DNA of 64,000 nt, taken from positions 1,736,001 through 1,800,000 of the forward strand of contig NZ_JIAD01000001.1 of NCBI RefSeq assembly GCF_000688015.1, given 5' to 3'. This DNA is from Eubacterium sp. AB3007 (GTDB lineage: Bacteria > Bacillota > Clostridia > Peptostreptococcales > Anaerovoracaceae). A program made the translations under genes and the position numbers. Positions 36,111-44,583 of the stretch are shown in pieces (position 1 is the first letter of the stretch; the number at the start of each line of letters is the position of its first letter). Under the pieces are notes generated by a model that was given only the letters and a program-made list of their open reading frames with translations, searched no databases and was not told where the DNA came from.

Positions 36111-36156
36111 CTCTTAATCAGGGTGTCCAGGGTTCGAACCCCTGATGGTGTACCAA
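36111..36156 (+). repeat. attR core, duplicated tRNA-Lys 3' end
   Basis: 46 bp identical to 27723-27768. Not a tRNA gene: it lacks the acceptor 5' strand and D-arm. Confidence 0.9.
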
Positions 36157-36158
36157 CT

Positions 36159-36196
36159 AAGATATGCAGTTTCAACAGAAATTTGCATATCTTTTT
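36159..36196 (+). terminator. original tRNA-Lys terminator, displaced by the element
   Basis: AAGATATGCA (36159-36168) pairs with TGCATATCTT (36184-36193), then TTTT. It follows the attR core at the same distance at which the element's own terminator follows attL. Confidence 0.75.
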
Positions 36197-36311
36197 TATT
36201 GCTCAAACCCGTTGGAATCACTGCATCCCCGCAATTCCAATCCTTTCAGCGTCATAGATCGAGGCGAAATCTATCATGTCCGACAAGGTATTTTGGAGCA
36301 TTTTCACCTCA

Positions 36312-36338
36312 GGTGTTACGAAAATTTGACGATTACTG
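36312..36338 (+). repeat. 27-bp dispersed repeat, copy 1
   Basis: Begins GGTGTTACGAAAATTTGACG; identical over 27 bp to 53104-53130. Lies 21 bp left of the first IS3 copy. Possibly an IS end or a recombination scar. Confidence 0.7.
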
Positions 36339-36415
36339 ACATTAAAAATCCCCCTTCATTGAGGTGACCCCCAAAAGTTAGACTTTTGCTCCAGTGAGAA
36401 ATCGCTGGAGTTTTT

Positions 36416-37216
36416 CTATGCAGCTAATATCTCTTCCCGGTACTCAACTGGACTCCGGTATCCAAGAGATGCTTTGCTGCGCTTTTGGTTGTAGTAACGT
36501 ATGTATTTGTCTATCGCATCTTTGAGTTCATCGAAGCTTCTGTATACCTGACCATAGTACATCTCCTGCTTCATGATCCCAAAGAAGTTTTCCATGGGTG
36601 AGTTGTCGTAGCAGTTGCCTTTGCGAGACATGCTTTGAAAGATCCTGTTCTTCTTCAGTTCATAGCGATAAGCATTCATCTGGTATGCCCAGCCACGGTC
36701 AGAGTGAAATGTGCGTCTGAACTTGCAATCGCTTGTTACATCGATTGCCTCATTCAAGGCCGTCATTATGCTCTGCGCAGATGGACGATCTGAAATGCCA
36801 TAACTCAGGATCTCCAGATTCCACATATCCATGAATGGATCAAGATAAAACTTCTTGATGGATACTCTGCCTTTGTCATCCGGCTCATAGTACTTGAACT
36901 CTGTCGTATCCGTAGTGATCTTCTGATGAGGAATGTTAGTGTTGAATCTTCTGTTCACTCTGTTTGGAGCGATTCTTCCTACGACACCCTTGTATGTACT
37001 GAACCTGCGGCTCTTCCTGGTGAATGAGGTGACCTGCATGCCATACTTCTGGACTATGCGATGGACGCGCTTCTTGTTTACCTTGATGCCTTGCTTCCGA
37101 AGCTCTCCATAGATTCGACGATAGCCATAGTTCTTATGCTTTTCTCTGATATCTCTCATGATCTGAAGAAGCTCAGCATCCGGATCCTCGCGATCAAATC
37201 GCTTCTGCCAGTACAT
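36416..37216 (-). CDS. IS3-family transposase OrfB (DDE integrase domain)
   Basis: 266 aa from the ATG at 37216, but the frame is open further upstream (...KLKDILAAAGLPKATY before the Met) and overlaps the end of OrfA in the -1 register. As in other IS150-type elements the active protein is probably an OrfAB frameshift fusion. HTH_21-like DREDPDAELLQIMRDIREKH, then rve core with Asp in TTDTTEFKYY, Asp in FHSDRGWAYQ and Glu in PMENFFGIMKQEM. Complete and identical to the copy at 46221-47021. Confidence 0.92.
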   Translation of the reverse strand: MYWQKRFDREDPDAELLQIMRDIREKHKNYGYRRIYGELRKQGIKVNKKRVHRIVQKYGMQVTSFTRKSRRFSTYKGVVGRIAPNRVNRRFNTNIPHQKITTDTTEFKYYEPDDKGRVSIKKFYLDPFMDMWNLEILSYGISDRPSAQSIMTALNEAIDVTSDCKFRRTFHSDRGWAYQMNAYRYELKKNRIFQSMSRKGNCYDNSPMENFFGIMKQEMYYGQVYRSFDELKDAIDKYIRYYNQKRSKASLGYRSPVEYREEILAA

Positions 37217-37257
37217 ATACGTGGCTTTTGGAAGTCCTGCTGCTGCGAGAATGTCCT

Positions 37258-37824
37258 TTAATTTGAATTCTCCTCGGAGGCTGTGGACGATTCTCGCAGT
37301 TCGTTCAGAAGACCTTCCTCCTCTAAACGCAGCCTCCTCGCTTCTTTTAAAAATGCATTCTCGATCCGAAGTCTAAGGTTCTCCTCCTGCAATTGCCTAA
37401 GAAGTTCCTTCTGCTCTTCCGAATCACCATCTTCGATCTCACGGATGACTTTCTCTTTATCCATCGTTCGTTTTCGACCTTTCTTTTTGGGTCTCAGGGC
37501 ATCAGGACCAGCTGCACGATACGCCTTAACCCATTGGGCTATTCGACCGGGATCCATCATCTCGACCTGAAGTGCAAGGTCCTTGTATGAGAGTTCACTT
37601 GATAGATACAATTCTACAACATGAAGCTTGAATTCAAAAGAATAAACTTGATTCTGTCTGCTTCTTCTAAGACCGTCATCCCCAAAATGACGATAGTTTG
37701 AAACCCATCTCTGGATAAGTGATCGTGTGAGACTGTATTTTTGGCTAAGATAATTACAGCCTCCTTGTCCACTTAGGTATTCATCCACAACTATGCGTTT
37801 AAACTCATAACTATACTTTGCCAT
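37258..37824 (-). CDS. IS3-family OrfA (helix-turn-helix protein)
   Basis: 188 aa. Two helix-turn-helix units of the IS150 OrfA kind (YEFKRIVVDEYLSGQGGCNYL ... SLTRSLIQRWVSNYRHFG, here described by position 5-45 and 60-100) and a C-terminal leucine-zipper-like helix (EEQKELLRQLQEENLRLRIE). AGGAGG (TCAGTTTTGTTATGGC side) lies upstream of the ATG at 37824. Provides DNA binding to the terminal repeats. Confidence 0.9.
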   Translation of the reverse strand: MAKYSYEFKRIVVDEYLSGQGGCNYLSQKYSLTRSLIQRWVSNYRHFGDDGLRRSRQNQVYSFEFKLHVVELYLSSELSYKDLALQVEMMDPGRIAQWVKAYRAAGPDALRPKKKGRKRTMDKEKVIREIEDGDSEEQKELLRQLQEENLRLRIENAFLKEARRLRLEEEGLLNELRESSTASEENSN

Positions 37825-37915
37825 AACAAAACTGACCTCCTCCAGTTAGATTCTTGGTCTAACTTTTGGGGGTCAGTTCAGGTTACAGAAATGATGAGCA
37901 CTTTTTTTCTGATTA

Positions 37916-39193
37916 TTATTCTGAAGCAAGTCTTTTAATTGCAGTCTTATAGATTTCTTTAGCAAGGATCAAATCAGACAAATAGATATATTCATTTGCC
38001 TGATGTTCTGTCAATTCTTTACCAGGTAGCATAGGACCGAAGGCAACAATTCCATCCATTGCTCTTGCATAGGTTCCACCGCCGATGACCGTTGGTTCGC
38101 TCATGTCTCCGGTTTCATCGCGATAAGCGGAAAGAAGAGTTTGGATAACAGCACCGTTCTTGTCCATATAAACATGAGGTTTATTTGTAATAACCTCTAC
38201 CTTAACATCACTGAAACCATTTCCTGAAAGATGACTATTAATGGCATTTACAATGTCTTCGAGCTTGAATGTTACAGGATAACGTAAGTCAATGTATAGA
38301 ACAATATCATCGCCAACAGTTTCAATCTTACCAATGTTGTAGCTTGCTGGACCACTTGCTTCATCTGAGACATGTCCGCCAAGACTTTCGCCGTTATATT
38401 CTAGGTTAATAAATTCGTGGAAGAACTTAATAAGTCTGCAATCTGTAACAACTCCACTCAGTTCATTCATCAGCTTAGAAATGGCATTTTCTCCGTCCTC
38501 AGGAGTACTTCCATGGGCCGCCTTACCTGTTACAGAGAGAGTCTTTGTTTCTCCATGAACAGAGTATGACGCAGTGCAGCTGTCGGGAACCATATTTATG
38601 GCTGTTCCGCCAGAAACATTGTTGAAGCAAGTATTGGACTTCTTAAAAGCAATTTTTAAGTGGGCAATTCCTTTTTCTCCGTAGATTGCAGGGAAATCAG
38701 CATCAGGAGTAAAACCAAAGTCAACGGCTTCTTCGTTCTTTTTATAGTATTCCATGTCTTCCCACGCACCGGTCTCCTCTGCCTGACCGAAAATGATGCG
38801 GACTCTCTTATTAAATGTAACACCTTCGTCAAGAAGTTCTTTAATGGCATGAATTACTGCTATTGCAGGTCCTTTATCATCTGTCACACCACGACCGTAA
38901 ACCTTTCCATCCTTGATTTCAAGAGAAAAAGGATCCGTGTCCCAGCCATCACCAGCAGGTACCACATCTAGGTGAACCAGAATACCCATTAGAGTTTCTC
39001 CGCTTCCTACTTCAGCATATCCAATCATATTCTCACAATTTTTAGTCTCAAACCCGTAGCTCTTGCATATTTCTAGAACTTTATTTAGGGCCATGTGTAC
39101 GCCTTCTCCAAAAGGATAAGCGCTGGACAAATCCTTTTCGCACACACTGTTGATATTAATTATAGAACGTAAATCATCAATCATCTTTTCCAT
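37916..39193 (-). CDS. M20-family dipeptidase (PepV/Sapep-like)
   Basis: 425 aa from ATG 39193, with AAGGGAGTG upstream. Metal-site motifs of the M20 family in order: LVHLDVVPAGDGW, GRGVTDDKGPAIA, catalytic Glu pair in GQAEETGAWED, Asp in FTPDADFP and the last His in ELTEHQANEY. A lid/dimerisation domain lies between (GKAAHGSTPEDGENAI). Expected to cleave Xaa-dipeptides in the cytosol with two zinc or manganese ions. Its neighbour in the same direction is a DUF917/permease pair, so it may instead act on an N-carbamoyl or amide product of that pathway. GC is lower than the core genome. Confidence 0.85.
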   Translation of the reverse strand: MEKMIDDLRSIININSVCEKDLSSAYPFGEGVHMALNKVLEICKSYGFETKNCENMIGYAEVGSGETLMGILVHLDVVPAGDGWDTDPFSLEIKDGKVYGRGVTDDKGPAIAVIHAIKELLDEGVTFNKRVRIIFGQAEETGAWEDMEYYKKNEEAVDFGFTPDADFPAIYGEKGIAHLKIAFKKSNTCFNNVSGGTAINMVPDSCTASYSVHGETKTLSVTGKAAHGSTPEDGENAISKLMNELSGVVTDCRLIKFFHEFINLEYNGESLGGHVSDEASGPASYNIGKIETVGDDIVLYIDLRYPVTFKLEDIVNAINSHLSGNGFSDVKVEVITNKPHVYMDKNGAVIQTLLSAYRDETGDMSEPTVIGGGTYARAMDGIVAFGPMLPGKELTEHQANEYIYLSDLILAKEIYKTAIKRLASE

Positions 39194-39294
39194 TTTTATC
39201 ACTCCCTTACTTCTTCGCGATAGTTCCTCGCAATAATTTCTAAAACAAAAGCCGATCATATATTATTATACAACCGGCCCTTGTACATCTTCAA

Positions 39295-40383
39295 TTATTT
39301 TTCAAATGGCTTGTACTCAACATCAAATCCAAAGTGCTTAGGTCCGAAGCATTCCAAACCTTCTGGAGTAGTCCAGATTTCAGGGGATGGAAGTGCAATT
39401 ACTGTCATCTTATCACCAACTTCAAAGTTAGGTGTAGTCATTGGATTTCCTTCTCCGTTAATCATGCAGATTAGGTCTGGAGCAATTACATCAACTTCGC
39501 CATTGCGGTATGAGATGATGTTTTCGTTCTTTAACCAAATGCGATATGCTTCGTCCGCATAATCTCCTTCTCCCTTTAGATGAATTTCACCAAAGTTGAA
39601 GCCATCTCTTGTTTCACAAGTGTAGTCTGAAATGTGACCTCTGAATAATACTTTACCTTCTTTATCATCACAGATAGCAGAAGCAACATCTCCGCCAGCT
39701 TCCTTTGTTTCTCTAAGAACTCTACCGATTTCCTGAGCGTAAGTAATTGCACCAGGAATTAGAGAATTCTTGATAACCTTACCAACGTTTGCGTGATCAG
39801 CTACACCTACAAGGTTGTCACTTACAACAGCAATAGCTCTAACGATATCTTCAGCTCTTAGGTCATCCGCTACATTCTGAATTACAATTTTTTCACCAAA
39901 TTTTGTAGCTACGCCCATAGGGAAAATAGGAACGTTCTTTACATAGTATGTAGAATGCTGCAGTTCAGGAACTGAACGTCCAGCTGGGTCAGCATCTATA
40001 AGAGGTAAATCCATTAACAGTGCAACGTGAAGAGCCTCAGCTGTATTTTCTCCACCTAATTCAGTTGAGCCAATTGCATACATTTTCTTACCTAAAGATT
40101 CCTCTAGAGCCTGTACAGCTAAAACTGCGGAAGCTGTTTCGCTATGCTTCAGATGAGCTAATCTAGGATCAGGTTTAGCTGATGGGGCACCACAACCATA
40201 AGGAGTAACAACATACTCGTCATCTGGAAGTTCATCTAAAGTGATTAATTTTAGAGTTTTTCCCTTTTCGAAATGTTCTTCTAAAAGAGCCAAACCGTCA
40301 GCAAGTGGACCGCCACCACCGGTACCAAGCACTGCACATCCGTACAATAGATCGATCATGTCCTGTTTGTTTAATTCTCTCAT
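39295..40383 (-). CDS. DUF917 family protein (set A)
   Basis: 362 aa, the full length of DUF917. N-terminal glycine-rich LGTGGGGPLADGLALL, IGSTELGGENTAEALHVAL, DADPAGRSVPELQHST and a C-terminal beta-rich unit (TPNFEVGDKMTVIALPSPEIW). DUF917 genes commonly accompany hydantoinase-like enzymes and nucleobase permeases; biochemical role not established. Lies 28 bp after the NCS1 permease gene on the same strand, so probably co-transcribed with it. A divergent homologue is at 49241-50371. Confidence 0.85.
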   Translation of the reverse strand: MRELNKQDMIDLLYGCAVLGTGGGGPLADGLALLEEHFEKGKTLKLITLDELPDDEYVVTPYGCGAPSAKPDPRLAHLKHSETASAVLAVQALEESLGKKMYAIGSTELGGENTAEALHVALLMDLPLIDADPAGRSVPELQHSTYYVKNVPIFPMGVATKFGEKIVIQNVADDLRAEDIVRAIAVVSDNLVGVADHANVGKVIKNSLIPGAITYAQEIGRVLRETKEAGGDVASAICDDKEGKVLFRGHISDYTCETRDGFNFGEIHLKGEGDYADEAYRIWLKNENIISYRNGEVDVIAPDLICMINGEGNPMTTPNFEVGDKMTVIALPSPEIWTTPEGLECFGPKHFGFDVEYKPFEK

Positions 40384-40411
40384 TTTTCTGTCTCCTCTTT
40401 TTTGTGATAAT

Positions 40412-41701
40412 TTATGCTATTTTTTCGGCGTTATCTCTTGATGCAGACGGAATGAAGCGCTCTGCAATAAGATAGATAACAAAACCTACAATGATGCCAA
40501 CGAATTCAATTTTAACTAGTGTATAAGAAATAATTGCACCTAGAGCCCAAGCAATCACGCCAGCCCAGTTTACACCGTCCTGTGGTCTAAAGTTCTTAGC
40601 TTTACCTTTTCCTACAACCCAGTAGTCAGCAAGAATTACTCCGCCAACAGGGCAAACAACGTATGATAGTAAGCTTAGCACTCCTTCAACGTGTCCCAAG
40701 ATACCCAGGTCACATAATACGATTCCAATAATTCCTGAAATTAAAGTAGCTTCTCTTCTTCTGGTATCTTTAAGATTAAGTGCCATAACAATGTTAAGAC
40801 CTGCGCTGTACGCATTTGTTGAGTTAGTTGTCCATGTTGAAATAACAAGTGCAATGATACCCAGGAGTGGAAGTCCTACTTCAATCAGAACCATACTGAT
40901 ATCATACTGTCCTGATAGCTTTGTAAGAACAATTCCCATAATCAGAGTTATTACTCCCATTGGAAATACACCGTAGAATACTGATTTAACAGTGTCTTTT
41001 CTGCTTTTCTGGAATCTGGTATAGTCAGGACCAGTGATTGTACCTACAGCAGTGAAGTTAAATGATAGTGCTACACCTGACATGAAGCTCATAGATTGTA
41101 CAGTTCCTTCATCGTTAAGGTTTCCTGTTCCGTAAATCTTAAATGCTAGGAATGTTCCGTAGCACATAATGATCATTAGTAATGGAATAGAAATCTTGTC
41201 TAGTTTTTCTAGAGCATGCACTCCATATACTGCAGTCAGAAGCATTATAATTCCCCAAATTGTATTGGAAACTACAACTGGAATATCCCATCCGGTCATA
41301 GCTAGCATTGCGTTACTGAAGGCTTCTCCACATACTCCATTCTGGATTCCAAACCAGCCAATCATGTTAACAGCAAAGATCGTACTTACGATAAATCTAG
41401 CTCCGCTTTTTCCAAATCCGGCCTGACAGCATGTGCAGGATGCTAGTCCAAGGTCACAGCCTATCATTCCCGTTGCAACCATACCTACTACTACAATTAA
41501 GTAGCCTAGTGACCCTGAAATAATTGCTGGCCATATAGGCATTGCTTCTGCTAATAACGCTCCCAATAGGAATGCAGGAACGCATACACATATGCCGGCC
41601 TGAACGAAGGCTAACGCAATCCAGTCTTTTCTGTCTTCAGCAGAAATCGCCTGCAGAGCTGTGACTTCTGCTTTCTTACCTTTATTTTCGTTTGTACTCA
41701 T
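40412..41701 (-). CDS. NCS1-type nucleobase/hydantoin permease (CodB-like, set A)
   Basis: 429 aa from ATG 41701, with AAGGAGGTACC upstream. Twelve or so helices; hallmark segments FLLGALLAEAMPIWPAIISG, GCDLGLASCTCCQAGFGKSG, GVALSFNFTAVGTITGPDYTRF and TNSTNAYSAGLNIVMALNLK match cytosine permease-like NCS1 carriers that use Na+ or H+. Substrate is probably a purine-derived or hydantoin-like base, given the DUF917 and PucR neighbours (inference). Promoter at 41745-41773 on the minus strand, shared intergenic region with the PucR gene. Confidence 0.85.
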   Translation of the reverse strand: MSTNENKGKKAEVTALQAISAEDRKDWIALAFVQAGICVCVPAFLLGALLAEAMPIWPAIISGSLGYLIVVVGMVATGMIGCDLGLASCTCCQAGFGKSGARFIVSTIFAVNMIGWFGIQNGVCGEAFSNAMLAMTGWDIPVVVSNTIWGIIMLLTAVYGVHALEKLDKISIPLLMIIMCYGTFLAFKIYGTGNLNDEGTVQSMSFMSGVALSFNFTAVGTITGPDYTRFQKSRKDTVKSVFYGVFPMGVITLIMGIVLTKLSGQYDISMVLIEVGLPLLGIIALVISTWTTNSTNAYSAGLNIVMALNLKDTRRREATLISGIIGIVLCDLGILGHVEGVLSLLSYVVCPVGGVILADYWVVGKGKAKNFRPQDGVNWAGVIAWALGAIISYTLVKIEFVGIIVGFVIYLIAERFIPSASRDNAEKIA

Positions 41702-41744
41702 AATGGGTACCTCCTTATGAATTTTCTCTATGATAGCACACATT

Positions 41745-41773
41745 ATTATAAATGATAATTATGCAGATGACAG
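41745..41773 (-). promoter_or_regulatory. promoter of the set A permease operon
   Basis: Minus strand CTGTCA (41773-41768), 17-bp spacer, TATAAT (41750-41745). Confidence 0.65.
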
Positions 41774-41791
41774 AATTATTTATCAATTATA

Positions 41792-41807
41792 TTGTGCTTT
41801 TGCACAA
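41792..41807. promoter_or_regulatory. palindrome between divergent permease and PucR genes
   Basis: TTGTGC-TTTT-GCACAA, perfect 6-bp arms. A good candidate operator for the adjacent PucR-type regulator, since it lies upstream of both divergent genes. Confidence 0.45.
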
Positions 41808-41867
41808 AAGCTTGCTTGTGGTTGTGAGTTTTGATATCATAAAGGAAAAAATATACTAGGAGGAGCC

Positions 41868-43451
41868 ATGAGTGTTACTGTTCAAGATTGTTTAAGACTA
41901 CCCTCTTTTCATTCTGCGAGAGTGATTGCAGGCAAGAATGGACTGGGTAGAATAGTATCATCAGTATCTGTAGTAGAAATACCTGCAAAGTCTGTAGAGG
42001 CAATTAGTGTATTCAATCCCAATGAGTTGTTAGTCACGTCATTTTATTCAATTAAAGATGATCCTACTAGACAATGCGAGGAAATGAGAAACTTATATGA
42101 TACTGGAGGCGTTGCACTAGTGCTGTTTTATGTGGGTGACGTCATCCCTCAGGTGTCTGACGAGTTGTTGCAGACCGCAGACGTTATGAACATGCCTTTA
42201 ATTCTTATTGAAGACGAAGCAGAATATAGTGTTAGATATAGTGATGTAATTAAAGATGTAATCGGGGCTGTTTTCTACGATCAGGCATCTACGGATTCCC
42301 TTTCAGACACTGTGGAGAATAGATTGAAGCAGATTCCTTACAATAAAAGAAGCATGGAAACCCTGCTAAATGTAATAGCTGAAACTTATAACTGTAACCT
42401 TGTGCTTTATAACAAAAGCGGTTTATATTTCACATCTATATATAAGCCATCCTTTGGACAATTTGGTCCAGAATTCTTTTTTAATGCCTTCGCTGATGGC
42501 TCAACGGACCTTTTCTGTAAAAGCATAATGTTGCAGGATAAGTCATTTTATTTGTATAGAAAAGAGTTCCCCCACGCAGGGAATACCTGGCTTACATTAT
42601 ATGCTTCAAGCAACGAAAACAGCATTAGTGAACACAAGCTAGATGAGATTTGTGCATGCACAAATTTCTTCTCAACCTTATGGGGCTACACCCTCGATAT
42701 GCAGAATTATAATACTGTTATTACTTTGATCTTGAAATCATCACGCATAATAGGAGAAAAATTCCTTGAAACTAGTGGTGTGCCTTTTTCTAAGCTTTCA
42801 ACTATTCTTGTAGTAGAATCGGAAAAAGACAATTTAACAGACATTCTTCGGCAGATTGAAGGCATATTGAAGGAAAGTGAAAGATTCTACGTTAAAGATA
42901 TTATTGACGACAGACTTGTAATTCTAAGTTCTATAATGGTTTCACAAAAGGATGATGGCATTATAGCTACGGAAATACAGAAATGCATAAACGAGTATGA
43001 GGGAGCCTCGTTTTTCTTGGAGTCTAGCAAAAATCTAACTTCAATGAGGAAAATATACTCAGACTTTTGTGCAAATTCAGCAGCAATGAGCAAAATTTTC
43101 ATCCACCGAAAATTTCGCGACATGTATGATGTTATATTTTCGCAGGAAATCACAAATCTAGCTATAAATAGAGGCAATCGAAACGATCAAATCAACTCCA
43201 TAATCGAAGCCTTAAAGGACAACAGTGACAACCTGATGGAAACCCTTGCAGTGTACCTAATCGACTGCGACTCTCAGTTGAGCACCACTGCAGCCACATT
43301 GTTTTTGCATAGAAATACTGTGACGTACAGGCTTAATAAGATAAAGCAGATAACAAACACCGATTTCACCCTTATGCCGGCTACCTATTATTTTTATCTA
43401 GCAGCTGCGCTGTGGCGGTTAAATGAGGGGCAAAATATTGAAAAGTCATAA
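41868..43451 (+). CDS. PucR-family transcriptional regulator (set A)
   Basis: 527 aa; AGGAGGAGCC directly upstream of ATG. N-terminal PucR (purine catabolism regulator) domain, residues about 5-125 (VQDCLRLPSFHSARVIAGKN ... VALVLFYVGDVIPQV). A long middle sensor region follows. The C-terminal HTH_30 includes LSTTAATLFLHRNTVTYRLN KIKQITNTDF (residues about 477-506). Divergently oriented to the permease/DUF917/peptidase genes and most likely their activator, as PucR is for purine utilisation in Bacillus. Low GC, like its neighbours. Confidence 0.88.
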   Translation: MSVTVQDCLRLPSFHSARVIAGKNGLGRIVSSVSVVEIPAKSVEAISVFNPNELLVTSFYSIKDDPTRQCEEMRNLYDTGGVALVLFYVGDVIPQVSDELLQTADVMNMPLILIEDEAEYSVRYSDVIKDVIGAVFYDQASTDSLSDTVENRLKQIPYNKRSMETLLNVIAETYNCNLVLYNKSGLYFTSIYKPSFGQFGPEFFFNAFADGSTDLFCKSIMLQDKSFYLYRKEFPHAGNTWLTLYASSNENSISEHKLDEICACTNFFSTLWGYTLDMQNYNTVITLILKSSRIIGEKFLETSGVPFSKLSTILVVESEKDNLTDILRQIEGILKESERFYVKDIIDDRLVILSSIMVSQKDDGIIATEIQKCINEYEGASFFLESSKNLTSMRKIYSDFCANSAAMSKIFIHRKFRDMYDVIFSQEITNLAINRGNRNDQINSIIEALKDNSDNLMETLAVYLIDCDSQLSTTAATLFLHRNTVTYRLNKIKQITNTDFTLMPATYYFYLAAALWRLNEGQNIEKS

Positions 43452-43459
43452 AAAGAGGA

Positions 43460-44313
43460 ACCTTCAATGAATATGCAGTTCTTGTAATTGCATCCGATAC
43501 CAGGGATCGTCATGATCACGGAGGGTATCAACGATATCCTTCATCTCGGCGTCCACATCATTGATCTGCCTGTCCAGCAGTTCGATCTGCTCGATCGCCT
43601 GAACGATCTGGATGGACAGGTCATGGTCGCTGATGCCGACGACTTCTGTGCGAGAACTCTTAACTCTAAGGCCATTTCCTTCTTGAAGTGACCGTGGGAG
43701 GCAGAAACAAGAAGGTTCTTTAGATGAGTCAGATGCATGGAAACGATCTGCTGATGCGGTGGTGCCTCTTTCAGGATGGCATAGCAGGTTTTCTGATGAA
43801 TGCCGGGTTTGAAGAAGTACTGGAATTCCGGGAACACCTGATCCACATAGGTGGTCAGCTGGATCTTGCGGCGGGAGCGCTGCTTGATCAGATTCATCCG
43901 GTTTCGACCCAGGTTTTTCAATTGCAGGTAGGTAACATCCTGCAACTCAACAAATCGATGTGGCTCGTTCATCAGGATCCTAGCGATAATGAATGTATCA
44001 ATACGGTCAGTCTTGGGCTTGCGGATGTTGTTTCTCCGCATGGCGGCCGACTGGATCGGATTGATCAGGCAAACCTTGAAGCCTCTTGAAACGAGGAAGA
44101 ACAACAGGTTGTTGACGTAGTGTGCCGTAGATTCAAGATCAATGATGAGGCTGTCAGTATCAAAGACATTGAGCTTTGAAAGCAGCGGATAGAAGCCATC
44201 ATTGTCGTTTGTGAATTCAAACGGCTTAACGAGTACCTTGCCATCGTCCGAAACGACCGATGCGAAGTGGTGACGTGGTTTAGTTTGGCAATGTCAATGC
44301 CAACGTAATTCAT
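43460..44313 (-). pseudogene. IS110-family transposase remnant, frameshifted and truncated
   Basis: Begins with [13 protein letters not shown] at 44313, the RuvC-like DEDD N-terminus of IS110 transposases. After about 15 residues the frame is disrupted around 44275, where extra bases break [15 protein letters not shown]. The homology continues in another frame ([36 protein letters not shown], about 44100-43640). A second frame change lies near 43690 (then [20 protein letters not shown]). The C-terminal Transposase_20 domain is missing. Non-functional. Confidence 0.8.
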
Positions 44314-44583
44314 AGGAACAGCTCCCTTCCTTAAGTGAGATACTGTGATGCCCACTTTAACGATCGCCTTCGTAGACTTGATGGAAATGAGTGCTCAGGG
44401 CATGCTCCGGCAAATCCAGCTATAAACGATTCAGATAATGTAGCGGTAATACACTCCTATCCAGTAGTCGTACTACAGGGAAAAATAACTTATCCACAGT
44501 ATCTGAATGTATTATGGCATCACGATTAGAAAACGAAAGGAAAAATGGTCAATTCGCTTCTATATTGATCATACAAGACATAG

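Larger units (their letters stand above)
27723..36156. mobile_element. integrative element in tRNA-Lys with CRESS-type Rep, FtsK-like ATPase and MmeI-like enzyme
   Basis: 8,434 bp bounded by an exact 46-bp repeat of the tRNA-Lys 3' end. All recognised genes are on the minus strand. From the right end: tyrosine recombinase, 70-aa protein, excisionase-like HTH protein, 106-aa protein, hairpin origin, CRESS-type Rep, FtsK/SpoIIIE-like ATPase, MmeI-like type IIG enzyme. Tandem 12-bp-spaced GTTGCA motifs lie inside both ends. No virion genes were recognised, so it is better described as an integrative plasmid or mobilisable element than a virus. Confidence 0.88.
36360..37880 (-). mobile_element. 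IS3-family insertion sequence, copy 1
   Basis: 1,521 bp. Ends TGAGGTGACCCCCAAAAGTT (left) and, inverted, TGAACTGACCCCCAAAAGTT (right): terminal repeats with two to three mismatches. Two overlapping frames encode OrfA and OrfB. No target duplication is seen (CAT left, GGT right), unlike copy 2, suggesting a rearranged insertion. Confidence 0.9.

Noticed and set aside
36111..36156. Second tRNA-Lys gene
   Set aside because: Only the 3' 46 bp is present; acceptor 5' strand and D-arm are missing, so it is the attR copy.
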